Assembly (NCBI RefSeq): GCF_005491205.1
Contig: NZ_CP028035.1
Coordinates: 1 to 64,000 of the forward strand
Length of the DNA: 64,000 bases
DNA from: Nissabacter sp. SGAir0207
GTDB taxonomy: Bacteria > Pseudomonadota > Gammaproteobacteria > Enterobacterales > Enterobacteriaceae
Direction: 5' to 3'
The stretch's first letter is position 1, and every line of letters starts with the position of its first letter. Both the position numbers and the translations under genes were made by a program. This document shows positions 19,292 to 27,106 of the stretch, one piece after another. The notes beneath the pieces were generated by a model that saw only the letters and a list, made by a program, of their open reading frames with translations, was not told the origin of the DNA and did not search any database.

Positions 19292-20314
19292 TCAGAGCGA
19301 GGTGGAGCCGCGCACGATCAGCTCGCCGGGGAAGGCCTGCTCAAACGGTGGCTCCTGGCTGCCCTGGATCCGCTTGACCACCTGCTCCAGCGCGGCGTAG
19401 CCCATCTCATAGGTCGGCTGCTTGAAGGTGGTGATGCCGACACCCGCCAGCTCTGCCCACTCCAGCTCATCAAAGCCCAGCAGGCCGATGTCACTGCCCC
19501 AGCGGATGCCGAGCCGACGCATGGCGCGGGCGATCTGCAACGTCAGCGCGCCATTGGCGGAGAGCACCGCCTTGCGGCGGCCACGGTTGCTGCGGCTGAA
19601 ATCATTCAGCACTTGCTCCAGATGCGGCGCGTCATTCAACAGCACCTCGGCGCTGTGTGCCTGCAAATCCGGGTGCGCCGCCATGGTCTTGCGCCAGGCG
19701 TGCAGCCGCTCCAGACGGGTATTGACGGTGCCGACCGGCTCACTGAGAAACAGCACCGCCTCAAAGCCTTGGTCAATCAGGTGCTGGGTCGCCTGCGTCG
19801 CGGCCTCCTGGTTATTCAGGCCCACCACGTCACAGGAGAAGTCCGGGATCTTGCGGTCAATCAACACCATTGGCAGCAGCGACTGTTGCAGCATCGAGAG
19901 CGCCTCTTCGCGCATCCCCACCGCGTTCACCACAATCCCCTCCACCTGATAGCTGCTCAGCAGTTGCAGGTAGTGCTGCTCTTGGTTGATCTCATTATTG
20001 GTGTTACACACCAGCAGGGTGAAGCCCTGTTGGCGGCAGGCCACTTCCACGCCGCGCATCACATCGACGGAGTAGGGGTTGGTGATGTCGGCGATGATCA
20101 GGCCGATCAGCCGGGTCTGTCCGCCCTTCAGGCTGCGCGCCATCTGGCTGGGACGGTAGTTGAGCATCTGGATGGCATTTTCGATGCGCTGTTTCAAATC
20201 GTCGGAGAGCAGGTGCTGTTCGCCGTTCAGATAGCGCGACACGCTGGTTTTACCGGTCTTGGCCGCTTTGGCCACATCATTGATGGTGGCGCGCCCCGCC
20301 CCCTTACTTCTCAT
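19292..20314 (-). CDS. ptxS: LacI-family repressor of the 2-ketogluconate operon (PtxS-like)
   Basis: 340 residues. The N-terminal LacI helix-turn-helix reads TINDVAKAAKTGKTSVSRYLNG, followed by the hinge and a periplasmic-binding-protein-like effector domain (GLIIADITNPYSVDVMRGVE). The effector is predicted to be 2-ketogluconate. ATG 20314 and GTG 20317 are both possible starts, with AGGAGG 7-10 nt upstream; I chose ATG. It lies directly upstream of kguE with its own promoter, and a palindromic site stands between them. Confidence 0.85.
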   Translation of the reverse strand: MRSKGAGRATINDVAKAAKTGKTSVSRYLNGEQHLLSDDLKQRIENAIQMLNYRPSQMARSLKGGQTRLIGLIIADITNPYSVDVMRGVEVACRQQGFTLLVCNTNNEINQEQHYLQLLSSYQVEGIVVNAVGMREEALSMLQQSLLPMVLIDRKIPDFSCDVVGLNNQEAATQATQHLIDQGFEAVLFLSEPVGTVNTRLERLHAWRKTMAAHPDLQAHSAEVLLNDAPHLEQVLNDFSRSNRGRRKAVLSANGALTLQIARAMRRLGIRWGSDIGLLGFDELEWAELAGVGITTFKQPTYEMGYAALEQVVKRIQGSQEPPFEQAFPGELIVRGSTSL

Positions 20315-20361
20315 CACTGCATATCCTCCTGGCTAACTGACACAGGAGACTACCACACCGC

Positions 20362-20389
20362 AGCGGCCGCCGAATATAAGGCGGCCGCT
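20362..20389. other. GC-rich hairpin between ptxS and rafB
   Basis: AGCGGCCGCC (20362-20371) / GGCGGCCGCT (20380-20389), 8-nt loop. It follows the rafB stop on the minus strand and probably marks the end of the raf mRNA, though the T-run is on the other side. Confidence 0.55.
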
Positions 20390-20397
20390 TTTGGCTG

Positions 20398-21672
20398 TCA
20401 GGAGGGGGCCTGACCGGGCAGGGCGTCCGGTTCCGGCACCGGGTGTTTGCGGCTGCTCAGGGTGAAGGCCGACACCAGCGTCACGCTCAGGGCGATGCCG
20501 CCGAGGATCAGGTAGGTGTGGTTAAAGCCGATGCGGTCATACATCGCGCCAGCGAAGGCCGAGAGGAAAATCGCCGCCAGTTGCTTGGAGAAACAGAAGC
20601 CAATCAAGTAGATGGAGGCGGAGAAGCGGGTGTCGAAGATGGAGGTGATGTACTTGAACGCGCCGACCAGCAGGAACGGCACCTCCAGCGCATGCAGCAT
20701 CTTCAGCACAATCACCTCGGCGGCGCTGGTGGCGAAGGCGGAGCCGATGATGCGCACCGACATGATCACCCCGGCCACCAGCAGCGTGTTCTTGGCCCCG
20801 ATGCGGTTGATGATCCAGGGTGAGCAGAACATGATCAGCGCGTTCGCCAGTTCGCCGGCGGTGGTGACAAAGCCGAACACCTGGGTGCCGTGCTGCGGCG
20901 AGGAGAAGAAGGATTTGAAGAAGTTGGCGAACTGCTGGTCGAACACGTCATAGACGCAGGCGACGCCGACGATGTAGAGGATAAACAGCCACAGCGCTGG
21001 CAGCCGGAACAGCTCGCCCATCTGGCGCAGGCTGAACGGGCTGGGCCGGGCGGCCAGCGGGCTGTCGGCCTGTGCCGTCAGGTCTGGCCCGGTGCGCGCC
21101 ATCAGCAACAGCAGCATCAGCAGCACCGCAGCGCCCGAGCCCATCCAGAACACGATGTCCGGGTTGATGTTGAACAGCACCCCGGCGGTCGAGGCGCACA
21201 GCCCCCAGCCGAAGCAGCCGAACATCCGCGCCTTGCCATACTCGAAGTGGCTGTTGCGGCTGACGCGCTCGATGTAAGCCTCGGTCGCGCCCGAGCCGCC
21301 AGCGAACACAAAGCCGATGTAGGCCCCGCCGCACAGCGCGCCCAGCAGCACGTTAACTTTCAGCAGTGGCGCAAAGACGTAGAGGAAGAAGGGCGCGAAG
21401 AAGAACAGCAGCACCGCGATCACCCACAGCAGGTGCTTCTTCAGGCCGAGCTTGTCCGAGACAATGCCAAACACCGGCTGGAAGACGATGGCGAACAGCG
21501 ACATGCTGGCGAATACCACCCCGGTCTCGGTCTTGTTCAGCCCGATCACATCCGCCAGCCAGATTGGTAGGAAGGGGTAGCAGGTCGCCATGATGAAGAA
21601 GTAGAGAAAGAAAAACGCGCCGAATATCCAGAAATTCTTGTTGTTTTTGTAGGTACAGACGGGTGTGTTCAT
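20398..21672 (-). CDS. rafB: Raffinose/alpha-galactoside:H+ symporter RafB (LacY family)
   Basis: A 424-residue oligosaccharide:proton symporter. The N-terminus (NFWIFGAFFFLYFFIMATCYPFLP, shown in part) and internal stretches such as the AYIERVSR, FEYGKARMFG and CVYDVFDQQF motifs are those of LacY/RafB/CscB, including the Glu and Arg positions used for sugar binding and proton coupling. It resembles plasmid RafB much more than LacY. It is cotranscribed downstream of rafA after a 65-nt gap. AAGGAAAA is the ribosome-binding site. Confidence 0.9.
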   Translation of the reverse strand: MNTPVCTYKNNKNFWIFGAFFFLYFFIMATCYPFLPIWLADVIGLNKTETGVVFASMSLFAIVFQPVFGIVSDKLGLKKHLLWVIAVLLFFFAPFFLYVFAPLLKVNVLLGALCGGAYIGFVFAGGSGATEAYIERVSRNSHFEYGKARMFGCFGWGLCASTAGVLFNINPDIVFWMGSGAAVLLMLLLLMARTGPDLTAQADSPLAARPSPFSLRQMGELFRLPALWLFILYIVGVACVYDVFDQQFANFFKSFFSSPQHGTQVFGFVTTAGELANALIMFCSPWIINRIGAKNTLLVAGVIMSVRIIGSAFATSAAEVIVLKMLHALEVPFLLVGAFKYITSIFDTRFSASIYLIGFCFSKQLAAIFLSAFAGAMYDRIGFNHTYLILGGIALSVTLVSAFTLSSRKHPVPEPDALPGQAPS

Positions 21673-21737
21673 CAGTATTTTCCTTGCACTTGCCTGCCGT
21701 TAATGGCCGGGACAGCCCGGCCGCCTGATTCACTCAG

Positions 21738-23861
21738 TTACAGCCGCTCAATGCCTAGCAGCAGCGCGCTCTCCGGGTCCAGCACCGGCAGCGCCAGCCC
21801 GGCCTGTGCCAGCCAACTGCCGCTGGCCTCCGTCGGCTGCGCCAGCCAGCCGGGCAGCGCGCGCATCGCGTGGCCGCCTTGCTGCTCGGTGATCAGCGTT
21901 GGGGCGTCCAGCAGCGTGATGCGGTAGCGCGCCTCCGGCAGCAGGCCGGGGATGCGCAGCCGCCCCGGCATCGACCACTCTGGCATCGCCAATTGGGCGA
22001 CGGAGAAGATCGCCCGGTCGCGTTGCGGGCTGATGACCCCGTGCGCCAGCGTCGCCGGATCGGGGTGGTCAAGGCGCACCACGTCGCCGCTGTGCAGCAG
22101 GTCGCGCCACTGGCGGTGCAGGGCGATGTAGTGGGCAAAGCCGCGCTGCTCCTCGTCGCTGGCGCGCGCCGGATCCAGCTCAATCCCCATGTGGCCGAAC
22201 AGCGCCGTCAGGCCGCGGAACTGGATGTCATGGCGGCGGAACGTGGCGTGGCACTGATCGGCACCGATGTGCGATCCCATCACCTCCGGCGGGAAGAAGT
22301 AGCTCATGCCGCGCTGGATGGTCTGGCGCTCCAGCGCGTCATTGTTGTCCGAAGTCCAGAAGCGGTGGCTGCGTTTCAGCACCTCATAGTCGATGCGCCC
22401 GCCGCCCGAGGCGCAGGCTTCAAACTCCACCTGCGGGAAGCGCGCCACCAGCGCGTCCAGCAGCCGGTAGTAGTGCTCGGTCTGGGCGGTGGCGGCGGCG
22501 CGCCCTTGGTGGCCCGGCTGCACCACCTCGCGGTTCATGTCCCACTTCACATACTGGATGTCATGGTTGCCGAGCAGCCAGCTCATCCGCTCCAGCAAGT
22601 AGCTGAACACCACCGGGTTGCTGAGGTCGAGCACATACTGGAAGCGGCCCGCCGGTTGGGTGTAGCCGGGCAGCGCCAGCAGCCACTCGGGGTGGGCGCG
22701 GTAGAGATCGGAGTCCGGGTTGATCATCTCCGGCTCCACCCAGATGCCGAACTCCATGCCGAGCCGACGCACCTGCGCAATTACTGGCGTCAGGCCGTCC
22801 GGGTACTTTTTCTCATCGACATACCAGTCGCCCAGCGCCGCGCGGTCGTGGTCGCGGCCACGGAACCAGCCGTCATCGATGATGAAACGCTCGACGCCCA
22901 ATTCCGCCGCCCGGCTGGCCATCGCCATGATGTACTCTGGATCGTGGTCGAAGTAGATTCCCTCCCAGGTATTGAGGTGCACCGGGCGCGGGCGATCAGG
23001 CAGGGTGAGGATGTGGCGGCGCACGTGGCGGTGGAACTGTTGGCTCATCGGCGTCAGGCCAGCCGCGCTGTAGCTGGCGTAGAGCCACGGCGTGCTGAGG
23101 CTCTCCCCCTCGGCCAGCGCGTGCTCGCCAGCGAAGTAGAGCGCCTCGGCCTGCAACTGGCGGCGGCCATCGGTTTTGGCGTCAATGCGCATCCGGTGGT
23201 TGCCGCTCCAGGCGAGGTGTGCGCCCCACACCTCGCCCTGCTGCTCGGAAAAGCCGGGAACGCCGGCGATCATGCCGGGAAAGTACTCATGGGAGGTGCG
23301 CCCGCGCCGGTTCTCCTGCACCACGCCGCCGTGCGCCAGCAGGGTACGGTGCGGCTGGAACTCCTTCACCCAGCGACCGTGAAACGCCATCACCTCTGCC
23401 GCCTGTTGCGGCAGCGGTAGCGTTACCGCCAGCCGGTTGACCTGCCACGGCCCGCCACGCAGGTTGGTGAGGGTGTTGCGCACGCGCAGCACGCCGCTCT
23501 CCGGGTCAAGCAGCAGCTCGCTGGTGAGGCGCAGCCCGGCCTGTTCATCCTCGGCCACCAGCGTCACGCCCTGTTCCTGCGGCTCCACCCGGCGGGTGGT
23601 GAACACCGGCGACCAGTCCAGCCCGTCACGGTGCCCCTCGACGCCCGGCGACCCAAACAGCCCGCGGCCATTCTCCGCCGCCAGCGTCAGCGGTACATCC
23701 ACATCCAGCCGACCATTGGGCACCGGGCGGCTGAGGGTGGCGAGATCCGCCTCGCAGAAGGCGGGCAGGCGCGGCCCCCAGTAGAGGATCTCCGCAAAAG
23801 GGGTGCAGCGAAGGATAAGATCGGTGCTGTCGCTCGACAGCCGCTGGATCGACGTTTCCAT
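21738..23861 (-). CDS. rafA: Alpha-galactosidase, GH36 (RafA)
   Basis: A 707-residue GH36 enzyme that removes terminal alpha-1,6-galactose from raffinose or melibiose. The nucleophile lies in YVKWDMNREV and the acid/base in WTSDNNDALER. Another family block, FIIDDGWFRGRDHDR, is present, as is the ACASGGGRIDYE glycine-rich loop. Length matches E. coli plasmid RafA. There is no signal peptide, so the enzyme acts on sugar taken up by RafB. First gene of the operon behind a palindromic operator. Confidence 0.93.
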   Translation of the reverse strand: METSIQRLSSDSTDLILRCTPFAEILYWGPRLPAFCEADLATLSRPVPNGRLDVDVPLTLAAENGRGLFGSPGVEGHRDGLDWSPVFTTRRVEPQEQGVTLVAEDEQAGLRLTSELLLDPESGVLRVRNTLTNLRGGPWQVNRLAVTLPLPQQAAEVMAFHGRWVKEFQPHRTLLAHGGVVQENRRGRTSHEYFPGMIAGVPGFSEQQGEVWGAHLAWSGNHRMRIDAKTDGRRQLQAEALYFAGEHALAEGESLSTPWLYASYSAAGLTPMSQQFHRHVRRHILTLPDRPRPVHLNTWEGIYFDHDPEYIMAMASRAAELGVERFIIDDGWFRGRDHDRAALGDWYVDEKKYPDGLTPVIAQVRRLGMEFGIWVEPEMINPDSDLYRAHPEWLLALPGYTQPAGRFQYVLDLSNPVVFSYLLERMSWLLGNHDIQYVKWDMNREVVQPGHQGRAAATAQTEHYYRLLDALVARFPQVEFEACASGGGRIDYEVLKRSHRFWTSDNNDALERQTIQRGMSYFFPPEVMGSHIGADQCHATFRRHDIQFRGLTALFGHMGIELDPARASDEEQRGFAHYIALHRQWRDLLHSGDVVRLDHPDPATLAHGVISPQRDRAIFSVAQLAMPEWSMPGRLRIPGLLPEARYRITLLDAPTLITEQQGGHAMRALPGWLAQPTEASGSWLAQAGLALPVLDPESALLLGIERL

Positions 23862-23904
23862 GGCAAAACCTCATAACGTGACGGGAAGATGAGGCTAAGC
23901 ATGG

Positions 23905-23922
23905 ATCCGAAACGTTTCGGAT
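23905..23922 (-). promoter_or_regulatory. RafR-type operator
   Basis: ATCCGAAACGTTTCGGAT is a perfect 18-bp palindrome with the central CG of LacI/GalR operators, located 43 nt upstream of rafA and 75 nt from the rafR stop. It resembles the raf operators of plasmid pRSD2. A second copy is not evident. Confidence 0.8.
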
Positions 23923-23996
23923 GGATACCGCGCAACGCTGGAAATGTGAACGGTGTTAAAAAATCGGCAAAATGCGCAACAAAAATGCTGCGCCAG

Positions 23997-25001
23997 TTAA
24001 CAGGGCGGCCAACTGGTCACGCCGCGGCAGAGGGTAGGTTGCCACAGCACCTGTAGCTGGCTGAGTGGCTCGCCGCGGATCAGCGCCAGCATCATCGCGG
24101 CAATCTGGCGGCCCACCTCTTCACGCGTGGACTGCACCACGGCGGTGATCGGCAGGTCAATCAGGCTATCCGGCGGCAGGCCGTCATAGATCACCAGCGA
24201 AACCCGGCCGCTCTCCAGCAGCCCGGCCTCGTGCAGCGCCATCACCGCCCCTTCGCCATGCATATTGTTGTCGGTGATGATGGCGGTCGGCGGCTCTGGC
24301 AGTGCCAGCAGGGCCTGCGTGGCTTGGTAGCCAGCGCGGCGGGTCGGCTGGATGCGGCCAAGGCAGGCGGGCGGCAGCGGCAGGGCGCGCGCCTGCATGG
24401 CGTCGAGAAAGCCCTGCCGACGCTGGGCGACAAAGGATTGCGGGCTGGTTTCACCGAGGTAGGCAATGCGCCGGTGACCAAGGTCAGCCAGATGCTCCAC
24501 CGCCAGCCGCGTACCGGCGTGGTTATCGAAATCAAACCATGCGTAGGGGTGCGCCAGCTCGCTGCGGCCAAGCGCCAAAAAGGGAAACGCCAACTGTTGC
24601 AGCGCCGCCAGCCGTGGGTCGTGCGCCAGCGTATGCGCCACCAACAGCGCGTCAACCCGCTTGCTGCCAATCAGCCGCGCCATGCCTTCGGCGTCGCCCT
24701 CGTCGGCCAGCAGCAGCAGGTCAATCTCATGCTGCGCCAGCGCCTGGCTGATGCAGCCCACCATCTCAATAAAGGCGGAGTTGTTCAGCGGGCGCGGCCC
24801 GAACGGGAACAGCAGGCCCACGGCGTCAATCTTGCCCATCTTCAGGCGGCGCGCCAGCGTGTTGGGGCGATAACCCATGCGCTGCGCGGCGTCATGCACA
24901 CGCTGTTTGGTGTCGGCGGCCACATCGTCGTAGCCGTTCAGCGCCCGGCTGACGGTGGTCACGGAGAGACCCAGCTCACGGGCCAACAGTTTCAGGGACA
25001 T
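23997..25001 (-). CDS. rafR: LacI-family repressor RafR
   Basis: 334 residues. The HTH is SLKLLARELGLSVTTVSRAL, beginning almost at the first residue when ATG 25001 is used (AAGGTGCG upstream); the longer frame to 25073 adds residues no LacI protein has before its HTH. The effector domain starts near residue 60 (DAVGLLFPFG). It lies upstream of rafA on the same strand and presumably represses it until an alpha-galactoside such as melibiose is present. Confidence 0.88.
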   Translation of the reverse strand: MSLKLLARELGLSVTTVSRALNGYDDVAADTKQRVHDAAQRMGYRPNTLARRLKMGKIDAVGLLFPFGPRPLNNSAFIEMVGCISQALAQHEIDLLLLADEGDAEGMARLIGSKRVDALLVAHTLAHDPRLAALQQLAFPFLALGRSELAHPYAWFDFDNHAGTRLAVEHLADLGHRRIAYLGETSPQSFVAQRRQGFLDAMQARALPLPPACLGRIQPTRRAGYQATQALLALPEPPTAIITDNNMHGEGAVMALHEAGLLESGRVSLVIYDGLPPDSLIDLPITAVVQSTREEVGRQIAAMMLALIRGEPLSQLQVLWQPTLCRGVTSWPPC

Positions 25002-25101
25002 CGCGCACCTTGCTGGTAGGGAATCGCAGCGAGAGTAGCACAGAGCGGCGGTGGGAAGGGAGATCCAGGGCAAGCCCGGCCGGGTGGCCGGGCAGGGGGA
25101 G

Positions 25102-25764
25102 TTACTGCAACGGGCTGAGGGTGATCTCGACGCGACGGTTCTGCGCCTTGCCTTCGGCCGTGCTGTTGGAGGCGACCGGGTTGTCCGGGCCAGCGCCCAT
25201 AGTGCGGATGCGGGAAGCGGACACGCCTTGGGTGATCAGGGAGCTGGCGACGCTGTCGGCACGCTGCTGCGACAGGGTCATGTTGTGCGCCCGCGCGCCG
25301 CTGCTGTCGGTGTAGCCCACCACGTTGACCGCAGTCTTCTCATACTCTTTCAGCACCATCGCCACGCCGGTCAGGGTGTTGGCACCCGCCGGTTTCAGGT
25401 TGCTGGCGTCGGTGTCGAAGGTGACGTTATTCGGCATGTTCAGCACGATGTTGTCGCCCTGACGGGTCACGCTCACGCCGGTGCCCTGCATCTTCTGGCG
25501 CAGCTTGGTCTCCTGCACGTCCATGTAGTAGCCCGCGCCGCCGCCCAGTGCCGCACCGGCCGCCGCGCCAATCAGCGCGCCCTTGCCGCGATCTTTCTTG
25601 GAGGAGGAGAGCACGCCGACGCCGGCGCCGACCAGCGCGCCAACGCCCGCGCCAATGCCAGATTTGCCGGCTTCACGTTCGCCGGTATAGGGGTTGGTGG
25701 TACAGCCCGCCAGGGCCAGCGACAGTGAGAGGGCGCTGGCCACAATCAGAGTGCGTTTTTTCAT
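25102..25764 (-). CDS. yiaD: YiaD-type OmpA-like lipoprotein
   Basis: 220 residues. A lipoprotein signal ends in LAGC (Cys21). Then comes TTNPYTGEREAGKS, a glycine-zipper-like segment (about 30-80, repeated GAxxGAxxG) that could insert in or lie on the membrane, and an OmpA-C domain (about 110-218) with the peptidoglycan-binding signature TDSSGARAHNMTLSQQRA. Anchors the outer membrane to the cell wall. I start at ATG 25764; upstream residues in frame are not signal-like. Confidence 0.92.
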   Translation of the reverse strand: MKKRTLIVASALSLSLALAGCTTNPYTGEREAGKSGIGAGVGALVGAGVGVLSSSKKDRGKGALIGAAAGAALGGGAGYYMDVQETKLRQKMQGTGVSVTRQGDNIVLNMPNNVTFDTDASNLKPAGANTLTGVAMVLKEYEKTAVNVVGYTDSSGARAHNMTLSQQRADSVASSLITQGVSASRIRTMGAGPDNPVASNSTAEGKAQNRRVEITLSPLQ

Positions 25765-25938
25765 TGTTGATCCTTTGTAACAGGTAGTGCGGTGGGGAGC
25801 GCCCCCACCCAAGGGACATGCATCATTGTTATAGTTTCCGCGCGCGCAACAGGGCGTGCCGGGCGGGCATTATGGCCTGAAATAATAGGAAAATGCTCAA
25901 CAGATAAATCTCAATTTGTAAGGCGCAGCATTAACCCG

Positions 25939-26367
25939 TCAGCGCGTCCACGCCATGATCAGCGTCATGGCGTGGGTATCGGGGTTGCGCACCCGGCGTT
26001 GGGGAATGAAGCCGTGCTTGCGGTAGAAGGCCACGGCGCGGTGGTTGCGCACGTAGACTTCAAGGCTGAGCGCCGGGAAGCGCTGCTGCACATGCGCCAT
26101 CAGCGCGGCAGCGACGCCCCGGCCAAACAGCGGTGGGGCGACAAACAGCGCGCCGAGGAAGCGCTGCTCCATCACGCTGGCAAAGCCGCCCAGCCGCCCG
26201 TCACACTCGCTCACCCAAGTCTGCGCCTGCGGCAAATAGTGGCTGCGCACCAGCGGCGCGCTCTCCCGCCAGTAGCGCGGATCGATGAAGGGGTGGCCAG
26301 CGGTGGTGCTCTCCAGCCACAGCGCCATCAGCGGCTCCAGATCCGGCGGGCGGAAGGGGCGAATCAT
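25939..26367 (-). CDS. yiaC: GNAT N-acetyltransferase YiaC
   Basis: A 142-residue GNAT acetyltransferase; E. coli YiaC acetylates lysines on proteins. The N-terminal substrate segment (LWLESTTAGHPFI) and the acetyl-CoA loop in motif A (ALFVAPPLFGRGVAAALM) are visible. ATG 26367 overlaps the tag stop by 4 nt (ATGA), giving translational coupling. The tag-yiaC pairing is conserved in E. coli. Confidence 0.9.
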   Translation of the reverse strand: MIRPFRPPDLEPLMALWLESTTAGHPFIDPRYWRESAPLVRSHYLPQAQTWVSECDGRLGGFASVMEQRFLGALFVAPPLFGRGVAAALMAHVQQRFPALSLEVYVRNHRAVAFYRKHGFIPQRRVRNPDTHAMTLIMAWTR

Positions 26368-26927
26368 CCCGCCTCCGCCGGGCAGAGATCGCAACCGACG
26401 TGGTGATCGTTCACCAGCCCGCACGCCTGCATAAAGGCGTAGCAGATGGTCGCGCCGACAAAGGTGAAGCCGCGCTGCTTCAGCGCGCGGGAGAGCGCCT
26501 CGGAGGCGGCGGTTTTGGCCGGGATGTCGGGGTAGTGCGGGCGGTTCACCTGCGGCTGGTGGCCGACAAACTGCCAGATAAAGGCGGCGAAATCCTCGCC
26601 GGCCTGTGCCATCGCCACCCAGGCGCGGGCATTGGTGACAATCGCCTCCAGCTTACGGCGGTGGCGGATCAGCCCCGGCTCCTGCATCAGCGCGTCCAGC
26701 TCCTGCCCGCCCATCGCGGCGATCTTATGGGGGTCGAAACCGTGGAAACTGGCGCGGTAGCAGGCACGCTTTTTCAGCACGGTGATCCACGAGAGGCCAG
26801 CCTGCTGCCCCTCCAGACAGAGCATCTCAAACAGCATACGGCTGTCATGCTGCGGCACGCCCCACTCCCGGTCGTGGTAGTCGAGATAGAGCGGGTCAGC
26901 GGTGACCCATTTGCAGCGCGTTATCAT
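26364..26927 (-). CDS. tag: 3-methyladenine DNA glycosylase I
   Basis: Constitutive base-excision enzyme removing 3-methyladenine. 187 residues, an HhH-superfamily fold with a structural zinc site from the N-terminal Cys5 and His18 and C-terminal His and Cys in NDHHVGCDLC. The substrate-pocket motif LCLEGQQAGLSW is clear. Divergent from the esterase gene, with a 179-nt spacer (26928-27106) that holds no recognisable operator. Confidence 0.96.
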   Translation of the reverse strand: MITRCKWVTADPLYLDYHDREWGVPQHDSRMLFEMLCLEGQQAGLSWITVLKKRACYRASFHGFDPHKIAAMGGQELDALMQEPGLIRHRRKLEAIVTNARAWVAMAQAGEDFAAFIWQFVGHQPQVNRPHYPDIPAKTAASEALSRALKQRGFTFVGATICYAFMQACGLVNDHHVGCDLCPAEAG

Positions 26928-27106
26928 TGGTCATTCCTTTTCCAGCGGGCGCGGCCCCGGCGACAGCGCGCCGGGTGTCGCAACCCGCGACTTTTTCTGT
27001 GCGCTGCCTTGACGGCAGCGAGAAGCGAATAATAGTTATAGGGGGTATTGCACAAAAATAGAACAATACATTCCTTGGATTAGCCTGTTGGCTTTCAGGA
27101 GTCTCC

